Assembly (NCBI RefSeq): GCF_002777975.1
Contig: NZ_NGVS01000006.1
Location: 388,100-452,099, forward strand
DNA length: 64,000 nt
Source of the DNA: Shewanella carassii
Lineage (GTDB): Bacteria > Pseudomonadota > Gammaproteobacteria > Enterobacterales > Shewanellaceae
Reading direction: 5' to 3'
The notes beneath the pieces are model-generated. The model worked only from the letters and a program-made list of their open reading frames with translations. It searched no databases and was not told where the DNA came from. Position 1 is the stretch's first letter; every line of letters starts with the position of its first letter. Below are positions 1 to 7,632 of the stretch, piece by piece. Both the position numbers and the translations under genes were made by a program.

Positions 1-715
1 CAGCTATGGGCTGCGCTTGCTCCGTAGTCGTATGGGGCATGAGAATGACAAATTCATCGCCGCCGTAACGGGAGGCACTATCCTGGGCCCTGAGATTAGC
101 CTGGCAGATATCTGCCAGGGTGGTTATCGCCTTGTCACCCATCAAATGGCCCGAGCTGTCGTTGAGTTTTTTGAGGTTATCGAGATCGAAGACCAATATA
201 CTGGTCGGGGTCTGATAACGTTGGAATCGAGCCAAATTTTCGGTCAGCAGTTGCAGTAATTTACGGCGATTGTAGAGTTGAGTGAGCGGGTCGCGCTCGC
301 AACGCTCTCTGAGTTCCTGCTCCAATTGATGGCGACGGGTAATATTGCTGGCAACCCAAACTACGGCATCTTCACCATCAACTTGAAAGTCCAATGCTTG
401 GATCCGACCTTCAAACCAGATGGATTCAGTGGGGCCTTGCTCTGTGAGCCCCATAACATCGTTACCGCCCAAGCTATATTCCACCACCCAGAGACGGCGG
501 CTCAGCAAGGCTTGCGCTATCTGACTCAGAAACCACTCACTCTTGGGTTGTTGGAGCACCTGGGAGACGTACTTTCCCACCAAGGTGGTGCCGTTGTGAT
601 AGTAGCGACTATCGGCGCCACCCAGCACAGCGGCATAGCGGCCACTGCGGGTCAGAATAAATACGGGATCCGGCAAAGCGGCGAAGATAGATAGCGTCTG
701 GGATAGAGAAAACAT
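1..715 (-). CDS. PAS-GGDEF diguanylate cyclase, cut off by the window edge
   Basis: The ATG at 715 is preceded by a strong AGGAGGA ribosome binding site; the reading frame runs left and leaves the window without a stop, so the C-terminus is missing. About the first 125 residues look like a PAS sensor domain with no membrane segment. A GGDEF domain follows, with an intact RYGGDEF active-site loop and an RAQD inhibitory I-site five residues before it. Family knowledge: such proteins make cyclic di-GMP from two GTP, and an intact I-site usually gives product feedback inhibition. I infer a soluble, ligand-gated cyclase. The signal it senses cannot be told from the sequence. Confidence 0.9.
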   Translation of the reverse strand, partial: MFSLSQTLSIFAALPDPVFILTRSGRYAAVLGGADSRYYHNGTTLVGKYVSQVLQQPKSEWFLSQIAQALLSRRLWVVEYSLGGNDVMGLTEQGPTESIWFEGRIQALDFQVDGEDAVVWVASNITRRHQLEQELRERCERDPLTQLYNRRKLLQLLTENLARFQRYQTPTSILVFDLDNLKKLNDSSGHLMGDKAITTLADICQANLRAQDSASRYGGDEFVILMPHTTTEQAQPIA

Positions 716-850
716 CTTGTCTCCTCCTGGGCTTTGGATGATTCAATAGCTAATATATTGAACTTGGGGACTAAAATCGATCTTTTCAGTAGAAACTATA
801 CTGGAGATCTCGGTGTTGTTGTATCCGAGCTCAACCTGGAGGCTGGTTTG

Positions 851-1390
851 ATGAAAACTTCAGCTCTAATGTTAACCTTGACTCTATCTTCCTTCGCCGG
901 CGTCACCCATGCCGCACTCACTGAAGCTCAGCAGATGATGCTGGATGATGCCCTGAGTGCCGCTCCGCCCACCATACGTGCCAGTGTTACCGTTGTTGAT
1001 TGGAACAAGAATGTACTGCAACAGGGGGATGGCAGCTACACCTGCTTTCCTACGCCACCGCAGCTCAAGGGAACGGCTCCCATGTGTATGGACGGCCCTT
1101 GGATGGAATGGGCCAATGCCTGGATGGAGAAAAAACCATTTCAAGCCCAAGCGATAGGTATTTCCTATATGTTGGCCGGTGATGGTGGGGCCAGCAATAT
1201 CGACCCTTATGCCGAAATGGAAACCGCGGACAATCAATGGATTGTCGAAGGACCACACCTGATGATTCTGGTGCCAGATCCCGCCATGCTCGACAGTTTG
1301 CCGACTGACCCCGCACAAGGTGGCCCCTATGTGATGTGGAAAGGCACACCCTATGCCCACATAATGATCCCGGTCGGCGCCAGAAAATGA
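851..1390 (+). CDS. Small exported protein of unknown function
   Basis: I choose the ATG at 851 rather than an upstream in-frame one at 734, because a GGAGG-like site precedes it and the protein then opens with a typical signal peptide (basic start, hydrophobic core, cleavage near residue 21 after THA). The mature protein is about 158 residues, has two cysteines in the first half that could form a disulfide, and has no further membrane segment, so it is probably periplasmic. I do not recognise a named domain. It stands alone between a diguanylate cyclase and a DUF72 gene and is closed by a strong bidirectional terminator. Confidence 0.75.
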   Translation: MKTSALMLTLTLSSFAGVTHAALTEAQQMMLDDALSAAPPTIRASVTVVDWNKNVLQQGDGSYTCFPTPPQLKGTAPMCMDGPWMEWANAWMEKKPFQAQAIGISYMLAGDGGASNIDPYAEMETADNQWIVEGPHLMILVPDPAMLDSLPTDPAQGGPYVMWKGTPYAHIMIPVGARK

Positions 1391-1404
1391 TGCTTATAGT
1401 GTTG

Positions 1405-1437
1405 AATGCCGTTCACTGTGATTGAACGGCATTTTTT
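1405..1437. terminator. Bidirectional terminator
   Basis: A ten-base-pair stem (ATGCCGTTCA pairing with TGAACGGCAT) is followed by six T on the plus strand. It lies between the convergent exported-protein gene and the DUF72 gene. Confidence 0.85.
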
Positions 1438-1464
1438 ATGTTTAAGAGGCAAGACTCTCGGATA

Positions 1465-2415
1465 TCAGAGTGCCAGGCCCAACTGTTGGGTATGAGTTTC
1501 AGCTGTTGTGGGCAGTTGCAAAGTCGGCAGTGGTTGGCCGCTTTGGGCTTGCCAGCGGGCACTGAGCAGACGATATAAGCATATGGCCAGCTCAGGTGCC
1601 TGGGCATTGTCCGGGGTGTGGACAAACAGATAGGGTTGGCGTCCCTCTTTTAACCATTGGCATAGTTTGTCCAGCCAAGGCTTGAAGAAGCCTTGATTGG
1701 CATCGAGCTCCGGGTGGCCGATAAAGCGCACTGTGGGGGAATGGCCGGTTGCTATGGCATGTACCGGCACTCTGGGTTTCTTTTCATGGGCGTCGATGAC
1801 GGCGGCACTGTTTGGCGGCGCGGCAAATACCGGCCGGGTGTCCATTATGATGCGGTTGACCGAGCGCTGCAGCAGCAAGCGATTGAGTTGACGCTCGGCT
1901 TCTCCCTTGGCAAAGAAAGCCGGGTGGCGTACCTCGACCCCGAGAGGCAACTCGGTAGGCAGCTTACCGAGAAAGGTGTCCAGTGCCCCCAAGGCTTCGG
2001 GGCCAAAATAGCCGGGCAACTGAATTTTCCACAGGCCTGTCTTGGCAAACAGTGGCGACATCACCTGCAGGAACAGCTTGAGTTCATCGTCACAGTGCCT
2101 CAGTTGCAACTTGTGAGTGATCTCCTGTGGCAGTTTAAAGGTAAAACGAAAGTCTTCACCCACGGCATCGCGCCAATTATTAACACTGTTTGCTGACGGG
2201 GTGGCATAAAAGCTGGTGTTGCCCTCTACCGTATTGAAAACCTCGGCGTAGCGCGCCAGACGCTCGGCCTGAGGTGTCCCCCTTCCATAAAGGCTGTGCT
2301 GCCACTGATTATGGGACCACATGGCCAGTCCCAATTTCAGCTCTGGTATCTGTCGCTGACCGCTCACCACAGGCTCCATCAAATGAGTCTCCGGCGCTAT
2401 TGTGTCCGCCGTCAC
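1465..2415 (-). CDS. yecE: DUF72 (YecE family) protein
   Basis: The protein has the DUF72 TIM-barrel-like pattern: a GLAMWSH start strand, a YAEVFNTVEGNTSFY segment near residues 55-70, and a FTFKLPQEITH segment near 90-100. Length (316 residues, or 304 from an internal start) fits the family. The longest frame begins with GTG at 2415 but lacks a good ribosome binding site; the ATG at 2379 has GGAG about nine bases upstream and is the better start. DUF72 proteins are widespread and cytoplasmic, and their biochemical role is not settled. It appears monocistronic, with a terminator on the downstream side. Confidence 0.85.
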   Translation of the reverse strand: MTADTIAPETHLMEPVVSGQRQIPELKLGLAMWSHNQWQHSLYGRGTPQAERLARYAEVFNTVEGNTSFYATPSANSVNNWRDAVGEDFRFTFKLPQEITHKLQLRHCDDELKLFLQVMSPLFAKTGLWKIQLPGYFGPEALGALDTFLGKLPTELPLGVEVRHPAFFAKGEAERQLNRLLLQRSVNRIIMDTRPVFAAPPNSAAVIDAHEKKPRVPVHAIATGHSPTVRFIGHPELDANQGFFKPWLDKLCQWLKEGRQPYLFVHTPDNAQAPELAICLYRLLSARWQAQSGQPLPTLQLPTTAETHTQQLGLAL

Positions 2416-2511
2416 TTACGGGGTCAAGTTTGCTCAGCTCAGACGACGGGGCTATGGCTGCCACAAAATGTAGCGATTTTCGGCCGAGTTCAAATTGATA
2501 ACACATTGAGT

Positions 2512-2541
2512 TTGCGGCGCTTATTGATGCTTGCGTATAAT
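2512..2541 (+). promoter_or_regulatory. Probable sigma-70 promoter
   Basis: A perfect TATAAT at 2536-2541 lies 18 bases after a partial -35 TTGCGG at 2512-2517. It would drive the small membrane protein gene at 2655 with a leader of about 105 bases. Confidence 0.55.
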
Positions 2542-2586
2542 GCCTCGGCCGTTGTAATCGGTAATGACAGCTAACATAAGGACAAG

Positions 2587-2682
2587 ATGTCGTTCACTTG
2601 GGTTGAAACCGACCCGCGAGTTTCAACCACTTCCATTCAAATTAAGGATGATTTATGCCCGATACCCAGAGTGCCTCAGTGA
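2587..2682 (+). CDS. Possible 31-codon upstream ORF
   Basis: An ATG at 2587 has an AAGGA site correctly spaced before it. The frame runs 31 codons to a TGA at 2680-2682 and so overlaps the first codons of the next gene (ATG at 2655) in a different frame. The layout would allow translational coupling with the membrane protein. There is no recognisable domain and short ORFs with a chance ribosome binding site are common, so this is a weak call. Confidence 0.25.
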   Translation: MSFTWVETDPRVSTTSIQIKDDLCPIPRVPQ

Positions 2683-3092
2683 AGGATGAGCCGTGGTCCC
2701 AGACGGTGACCCTTGCTGACTTACCCGCCGATATCCAATTGAAACTGCCAATAGACAATGCGCCGAGCGCGATAGCTAGGTTGGCCTGTGGGGTATTGCT
2801 GCTGAGTGCTTCGATTCTCTGGTGGTTATTGGATGATGCCAGCGCACTGCAAATAGGTAACCCCATGATGGCCAATCTGCTGGCGCTGGTTGGAGGATTG
2901 CTGGGGGGCGCCAGTTTTATCAGCGGCAGGAGCGCAATGCTGCAAAGGCAGCAGCGGCGTCAACAGGCCCTGGAGCAACAGCTGGATCAGTGTGTTGTCA
3001 TCAGTGAGCAAGAGATCCCGGAAGGGTTTGATCTGGTCTTTGCCCAGCTGTCATCCAGTCGCTTCCGGGTATCGCTGGAACCCATAAACTGA
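2655..3092 (+). CDS. Small inner-membrane protein of unknown function
   Basis: The 145-residue protein has a soluble N-terminus of about 40 residues, two hydrophobic helices (about residues 42-62 and 71-90) joined by a short loop, then a highly charged glutamine-rich segment that may be a short coiled coil, and a C-terminal tail. An AAGGA site lies just before the ATG. I recognise no named family. It is flanked by an apparent promoter at 2512-2541 and a bidirectional terminator at 3106, so it seems to be its own transcription unit, possibly coupled to a tiny upstream ORF. Confidence 0.75.
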   Translation: MPDTQSASVKDEPWSQTVTLADLPADIQLKLPIDNAPSAIARLACGVLLLSASILWWLLDDASALQIGNPMMANLLALVGGLLGGASFISGRSAMLQRQQRRQQALEQQLDQCVVISEQEIPEGFDLVFAQLSSSRFRVSLEPIN

Positions 3093-3105
3093 GTGATGAA
3101 TCAAT

Positions 3106-3135
3106 AAAAACGCAGCTTGATAGCTGCGTTTTTAT
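3106..3135. terminator. Bidirectional terminator
   Basis: The stem AAAAACGCAGCT / AGCTGCGTTTTT has a four-base loop and T-runs in both directions. It separates the small membrane protein from the convergent aromatic amino acid permease. Confidence 0.9.
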
Positions 3136-3181
3136 TTTAGAGTGAGTGACGACAGCAGGCCGCTGCCTATTCTTTCCCTAT

Positions 3182-4387
3182 TTAACCGACCTTAGTCAGT
3201 ATTCCGGCCATCTGTAGCAGTTGGCTGAGGATGATCACTATCCCGCACAGCGCCGCCAATATCAGAGCGGGTTTTCCCCCACCGACCCGGTAGCTGCCCG
3301 CAGGCATAGGTTGGCATCGTTGTTTCCAGACCATGGCAACAGGCAGGAATACCGCCAGTATCACCAAGGCTATCGCCGCATAACCCAGGGCGGCCATAAA
3401 GCCCTGAGGGTAGAAGAGGGCAAATCCCAATGGTGGCAAAAAGGTGATGGCCGCGGTTTGTAGTCTGTGACGGGTACTGTCGTTGCGGCGCAGAATATCA
3501 CCCATAAAATCAAATAGTCCCAGGCTGACTCCCAGGAAAGAGGTAGCCAGTGCCAAGTCGGCAAATATGGATACGGTCTGGCCTATCATGGGGTTATGCA
3601 GCAGTTGTCCCAGGCTGTTGATGAATTTGGGGAGTTCTTTGGAAGCCATCAATTCACTCTGGCTCAAGGCGCCCTGACTGGCCAGTTGCCAAAGCAGGTA
3701 GACCAACAAGGGCATAGCCGAGCCGACTAGCATGATCTTCTTCAGTGCCTTGAGATCCAGTCCCACATAGCGCACCACAGAGGGGATAGAGCCGTGAAAA
3801 CCAAAAGAGGTAAAGATTACCGGCAGCGCCGAGATCACCAAGCCTTGCTGCAACGGCAGCTCCAGCAGGTATCCGCCTTGGGCGTGGGGCAACAACAGCG
3901 CCAACATGATGACCAACGCGACTATCTTGAGGGTAAACAGCACTCGATTGATCATATCGACCGAATGAGTGCCTATGGCGACCACTAGGGCGATCAGCAG
4001 TGCAAAACCTATGGCGCCGACCTGTGGCGGCAGCGCCAGATCGGCATAACGAACCAGCTTATCGTGGAGTTGGGCGCCACCACCGGCAATATAGGCGGCG
4101 CACAGGGCGTATAGTAGAAACATCATCGCTAGGCTGGCCAGTAACTGCCCCTTACGGCCGAGCAGCTTGTGCGCCAAAGTGTGCAAAGTGGCATGAGCGG
4201 GAGCATGTTGATGCACTTCCAGCATCAACAGTGCTGTGTAACTCATCAATCCCCAAAGCAGTAGCATCAGTATCGAAGCAACGCCGAACCCCAGGCCGGC
4301 AGATGCCAGCGGCAGCGCCAGCATTCCGGCACCGATAGTGGTGCCTGCAATGATCAGCATGCTACCGAAGATTTTGTTGTTATTCAT
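3182..4387 (-). CDS. Aromatic amino acid permease (HAAAP family, TyrP/Mtr type)
   Basis: The 401-residue protein has about eleven hydrophobic helices and the HAAAP hallmark near the N-terminus (GTTIGAGMLALPL). Family members such as TyrP and Mtr import tyrosine or tryptophan with protons across the inner membrane. Which aromatic amino acid this one carries cannot be decided by eye. A second paralogue lies at 50596-51789 in this window, with similar blocks such as VIFTSFGFH and SFLGVSLGLFDF. The upstream region (4388-4754) is hairpin-rich and could be a regulatory leader; I found no clear TyrR box. The gene is closed by the terminator at 3106. Confidence 0.9.
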   Translation of the reverse strand: MNNNKIFGSMLIIAGTTIGAGMLALPLASAGLGFGVASILMLLLWGLMSYTALLMLEVHQHAPAHATLHTLAHKLLGRKGQLLASLAMMFLLYALCAAYIAGGGAQLHDKLVRYADLALPPQVGAIGFALLIALVVAIGTHSVDMINRVLFTLKIVALVIMLALLLPHAQGGYLLELPLQQGLVISALPVIFTSFGFHGSIPSVVRYVGLDLKALKKIMLVGSAMPLLVYLLWQLASQGALSQSELMASKELPKFINSLGQLLHNPMIGQTVSIFADLALATSFLGVSLGLFDFMGDILRRNDSTRHRLQTAAITFLPPLGFALFYPQGFMAALGYAAIALVILAVFLPVAMVWKQRCQPMPAGSYRVGGGKPALILAALCGIVIILSQLLQMAGILTKVG

Positions 4388-4754
4388 TTTATTACATTCT
4401 CAACAAGCATTTTCGTAATAGGGACCCAGGTTTTGGATTTGTGGGTACCCAAGAGAACCGGAAAGCCGGTAACGAAACCTGAAAGCAAAGCCACAATGGC
4501 TCACAGGAGAGGGAAGTTCAGGTCAATATCCCCGCCAAAGCCACTGTGGCTTGGGATAGAGATAAAGCTTGTGTATTGGCCGCATTGCGAACCTCGGGTT
4601 GTGTCAATGAACCTAGGCCAAGCGGGCCCGGAAAAGTGAGATTCACCTTAGCGGCGCGAAAACGGGGTGTCAATGAGTTTGTACTGTTGTAACGGTACGC
4701 TGTGACTCGGTTGGCGAAAATTAACTCGGCTGCAGCACTTGAGGCATCGGGATC
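4388..4754 (-). other. Hairpin-rich region upstream of the permease
   Basis: No gene is apparent here. Two similar self-pairing repeats lie at 4487-4502 (AAAGCCACAATGGCTC) and 4537-4552 (AAAGCCACTGTGGCTT), and between and around them are CCTGAA/TTCAGG arms, an ACCGG/CCGGT hairpin (4457-4470) and the palindrome GGGTACCC. If the permease is transcribed from far upstream, these would form a structured 5' leader of 200 bases or more. I could not match it to a known riboswitch core. Confidence 0.4.
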
Positions 4755-5645
4755 TCAGTTCAGCGCCAGCCGTTGTCTGACCAGCTCGACCATCGCCTGG
4801 GCTGCAAAAGAGAGTGGTTGCCCCCGGCGCCAGAACAGCGACAGCTCCCAGATCAGATCGGATGCGGCCAGAGGAATACTGATCACCCCGGCAACCGCGT
4901 GGCGCTCGGCAATAAAGCTCGGCAGTATCATGGCACCTGTGCCTGCTGCCACCAAGGCGATACCAAAGTCGGGATGGCTGACCCTAGTCACATCTTTGGG
5001 GCTGAAACCGGCTCTCTGGCAGGCATTTATCACCAGCTCATGCAGGGCATATTCGGGTTCAAACAGGATCTGCGGGATTTCTGCCAATGCCTTGAGGGTC
5101 AGTTCTTGATTACCAGCCAGAGGGTGTTGTCTTGGCAATACCACCACCATGGGATCGCGGCGGATCCTGATGCCATCAAACTCATCCTCAAAGGAGATGA
5201 TCCCGGTCGCTAGTTCGATTTCCCCCTTCTTGAGGGCCGCGGTTTGCTCGACGCCGCCGCGAACCAAGAGATGCATCTGCACCTTGGGATAGCGGCTGCG
5301 AAAACGGGCGATGACAGGAGCAAAGAGTTCGGCACTGCCGAGGGGAGCCAGCCCCAGATGCAGTTCACCCGAGTTGAGACTGCGCTGCGCCGCCAACTCT
5401 CTGAGCATGTTGCGACGTACATTCAATAGTTCCTGGCCGTGACGGTAGACGACCTCTCCGGCTGCGGTAGGTCGTAGTTGGCTGCCGCGTTTGCCTCTTT
5501 CCAAGAGTACAAGATCCAGTTCCTGCTCCAACTGGCGAATGGCCTTGGACAACGCGGGTTGGGTCAGGTGGATCTTTTCCGCCGCCCTGGCAAATCCACC
5601 GGCATCCACTATTTCGATAAAGTAGCGAACAACTTTCAGATCCAA
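4755..5645 (-). CDS. LysR-family transcriptional regulator
   Basis: The first 60 residues form a LysR winged helix-turn-helix (AAEKIHLTQPALSKAIRQLE) and the rest is a periplasmic-binding-protein-like effector domain; 296 residues is the normal length. The start is a TTG at 5645. It is divergent from a CidA/LrgA-LrgB pair 99 bases away, an arrangement typical of CidR-like regulators. I therefore infer that it controls that pair, probably in response to a small metabolite bound by the C-terminal domain. The intergenic region has a dyad around 5672-5708 that could be the operator. Confidence 0.85.
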   Translation of the reverse strand: MDLKVVRYFIEIVDAGGFARAAEKIHLTQPALSKAIRQLEQELDLVLLERGKRGSQLRPTAAGEVVYRHGQELLNVRRNMLRELAAQRSLNSGELHLGLAPLGSAELFAPVIARFRSRYPKVQMHLLVRGGVEQTAALKKGEIELATGIISFEDEFDGIRIRRDPMVVVLPRQHPLAGNQELTLKALAEIPQILFEPEYALHELVINACQRAGFSPKDVTRVSHPDFGIALVAAGTGAMILPSFIAERHAVAGVISIPLAASDLIWELSLFWRRGQPLSFAAQAMVELVRQRLALN

Positions 5646-5671
5646 TTGAATAACCTTATGGAATGCAAACT

Positions 5672-5708
5672 ATGCTTAATATTCATTTTTTTTATTGATA
5701 TTGCAAGC
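5672..5708. promoter_or_regulatory. Possible LysR operator between divergent genes
   Basis: An imperfect inverted repeat (GCTTAATAT near 5672 and ATATTGCAAGC near 5698) flanks a T-rich centre in the 99-base gap between the LysR gene and the CidA/LrgA gene. It is the expected place for a LysR site, but it is only a pattern match. Confidence 0.3.
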
Positions 5709-5744
5709 CTAGAATAAACCCCAGTTAAGTTATTCGGTAAAGAT

Positions 5745-6212
5745 ATGCACTCCCTCAGCAAACGCCCGGTTTCTCCTCAAAGAGTGGTGAAAGTCATTTG
5801 GCTTCAAGGCAAACACATAAGTGCAACCTTGCTGCAAATTGCGGCTATCTGTTTGCTTGCTTGGGGCACTCATGCTCTGGCCGCCGCATTGCATTCCCCC
5901 ATTCCTGGCAGTGTGCTCGGAATGTTGGTGGTATTGCTGGCGCTGGGGCTCAAGCTTATCCCGGAAAAGGCGCTACAACTGGGGGCTGCCTGGTTGATTG
6001 GCGACTTATTGCTGTTTTTTATTCCACCGGTGATTTCAGTACTTAAATATGAAACCCTGCTCGAGCAGTATGGTTTCAATATTATGCTGACCCTGGTGCT
6101 CGGTAGCGCTTCAGTATTGCTGGGAACCGGCTTTGTGGTGGACAGGGTATTTCGCTTCGAGCGGCGCCTTAATTTGAAACGCCAGTTGGCCAAGCATGGA
6201 GTGCAAGGGTAA
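5745..6212 (+). CDS. CidA/LrgA family holin-like membrane protein
   Basis: The 155-residue protein has four hydrophobic helices after a basic N-terminal tail of about 24 residues. It carries the family blocks IPGSVLGML and LGAAWLIGDLLLFFIPPVISVL. Family knowledge: CidA/LrgA proteins are holin-like and work with CidB/LrgB; in several bacteria the pair affects murein hydrolase activity or pyruvate transport. Here it is followed four bases later by an LrgB gene, so the two form an operon, read divergently from a LysR regulator. The E. coli relatives are YohJ and YohK. Confidence 0.88.
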   Translation: MHSLSKRPVSPQRVVKVIWLQGKHISATLLQIAAICLLAWGTHALAAALHSPIPGSVLGMLVVLLALGLKLIPEKALQLGAAWLIGDLLLFFIPPVISVLKYETLLEQYGFNIMLTLVLGSASVLLGTGFVVDRVFRFERRLNLKRQLAKHGVQG

Positions 6213-6216
6213 CGCT

Positions 6217-6906
6217 ATGTCTCATACCTTGCTTGCTCTCTTGAGTCTGTTGATCACTCTTATCTGTTATTACGGCGCCAAAGCCTTATATCGTCGGCAT
6301 CGTAGTTGGTGGTTGGCACCAATAGTTTTGGCACCCTTGGCTGTGTTAGCCGCCGTGTTGCTGTTGGCTATTCCGCTGCCGACCTATTTTGAGTACACCC
6401 ATTGGCTGATGGCATTACTGGCTCCGGCGACCATAGCTTTTGCCGTGCCTATTTACCGCGAGCGCAAATTGATCTGCCGTTATCCGATCACCATAAGCCT
6501 TGGGGTCATCGCCGGACTCATGTTGGGTTTGGTGTCTTCTTGGCTGTTGGTCAAATTGGTGCCTTTGCCCAGTGAACTGAGCCACAGCGTGTTGGTGCGC
6601 TCAGTGTCGACTCCCTTTGCCATGGAGGCCACGGGGGCCTTCGGTGGCGTGCCGGAATTGACCGCCATGCTGGTGTTGCTCACCGGCGTGATAGGTATGT
6701 TGGTGTGTGAGCCGCTGTTTAAGCTGGCGCGGATCAAGACATCTCTTGGTAAAGGAGTGGCACTCGGCGCTTCTGCCCATGGTGCCGGCGCCGCCAAGGC
6801 CAGCGAGTTTGGCCAGCAGGAAGGCGTGATTGCCAGCCTGACGATGATCTTTACCGGTATCGCCATGGTGCTTGGCGCGCCTTTATTTGCGTTGATTTTT
6901 GTTTAA
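6217..6906 (+). CDS. lrgB: LrgB/CidB family membrane protein
   Basis: I take the ATG at 6217, four bases after the stop of the CidA-like gene, rather than the in-frame ATG at 6196 that would overlap it. The 229-residue product has multiple membrane helices and the LrgB signature blocks KSVSTPFAMEATGAFGG-like (RSVSTPFAMEATGAFGG) and GVALGASAHGAGAAKA. It is the usual partner of CidA/LrgA in the inner membrane, and the two are almost certainly co-transcribed. A hairpin and T-run about 95 bases downstream probably ends the transcript. Confidence 0.92.
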   Translation: MSHTLLALLSLLITLICYYGAKALYRRHRSWWLAPIVLAPLAVLAAVLLLAIPLPTYFEYTHWLMALLAPATIAFAVPIYRERKLICRYPITISLGVIAGLMLGLVSSWLLVKLVPLPSELSHSVLVRSVSTPFAMEATGAFGGVPELTAMLVLLTGVIGMLVCEPLFKLARIKTSLGKGVALGASAHGAGAAKASEFGQQEGVIASLTMIFTGIAMVLGAPLFALIFV

Positions 6907-7001
6907 TTTAACCGATTTGGATTCAAGTAGATGACCTGACCACAAGGGTTACTGCCGTTTTTGAGTCTATCCATCACCCGATGGCCTTTTCTTGTGGTGA
7001 C

Positions 7002-7025
7002 CGCCTGCATCGTCAGGCGTTTTTC
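7002..7025 (+). terminator. Terminator after lrgB
   Basis: A six-base-pair GC-rich stem (CGCCTG/CAGGCG) is followed by TTTTT. Confidence 0.7.
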
Positions 7026-7057
7026 CTGAGCCTCTCAGGTAATATGTTGCTTGATTT

Positions 7058-7084
7058 GCCGGTGCGCCCCACCGGCTTTTTTTT
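7058..7084 (+). terminator. Strong terminator with eight T
   Basis: Stem GCCGGTG/CACCGGC with a five-base loop, then eight T at 7077-7084. Confidence 0.85.
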
Positions 7085-7632
7085 GCCTGTTTTTTGTCCG
7101 TGAGACTATCTTCTCCAATCGCGCTCTGCGGGTTTTCTCCTGCTTGCTTTGGTGCTTCTGCAACCACTTTCTCTACGGTTTGTTTCAATGATTTTTTCTG
7201 TGGTAGCTTTCCTAACTTGGGGTTGAGTAAGTCGGAAAAGGCACTTTGATGACGAAATTAACAAGCAGGATCTGCAGTAAAAGGGCTAGTCATCTCATAA
7301 GCTCACTGCCTTTGCTGTAGTTTGTGGTGATTAATTCTGACATTTTATTATTTTTAGGTTTATTCACTGCAAAGTATTTTGTATATGCTGCCAACTTGTT
7401 GCCGCATTGTGCGATTGTAAACTCGGCATTCCATGGGGAATTTTTTTAGTAAAAATTAAAATCCTTATAAAACATTGTATTGTGTTAAGTTTGTGAATTT
7501 CAAAGCATGTTGCAAAGGCACTTTTTAAGCATTTTGTCATTGAATTTTTGAGTAGCATGTTTCACTATCCCTTCCCGGAGCGAACAGGGAAGATAGTTGT
7601 GCATCAGGAACGATGCCAAATTGGAACGTACA
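7085..7632. other. AT-rich intergenic region before the symporter
   Basis: About 550 bases without a convincing gene. The open frames here are short, lack ribosome binding sites and read like chance. The region becomes AT-rich toward 7340-7560 and should contain the symporter promoter, but I could not place -35 and -10 boxes with confidence. A TGTGA half-site (7493-7497) could be part of a CRP site, but the other half is poor. Confidence 0.5.

Larger units (their letters stand above)
6939..7084 (+). ncRNA. Run of stem-loops after lrgB: 3' UTR or small RNA candidate
   Basis: Four stem-loops follow in series: ACCACAAG (6939-6946) pairs with CTTGTGGT (6991-6998) around an inner CCATC/GATGG hairpin; CGCCTG/CAGGCG (7002-7019) is followed by five T; CCTGAG/CTCAGG follows; and GCCGGTG/CACCGGC (7058-7076) is followed by eight T. 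The first T-run can end the lrgAB transcript. The second, stronger one suggests a separate short RNA or a 3' UTR product. No promoter was identified. Confidence 0.35.

Noticed and set aside
4680..4705. A possible TyrR box (GTAC...GTAC dyad) upstream of the first permease
   Set aside because: Does not match TGTAAA-N6-TTTACA, and the spacing is wrong.
6967..7188. A 73-codon minus-strand frame after lrgB
   Set aside because: Overlaps two terminators and has no ribosome binding site or domain.
7480..7520. A CRP site before the symporter
   Set aside because: Only one TGTGA half matches; the other half is too poor to call.
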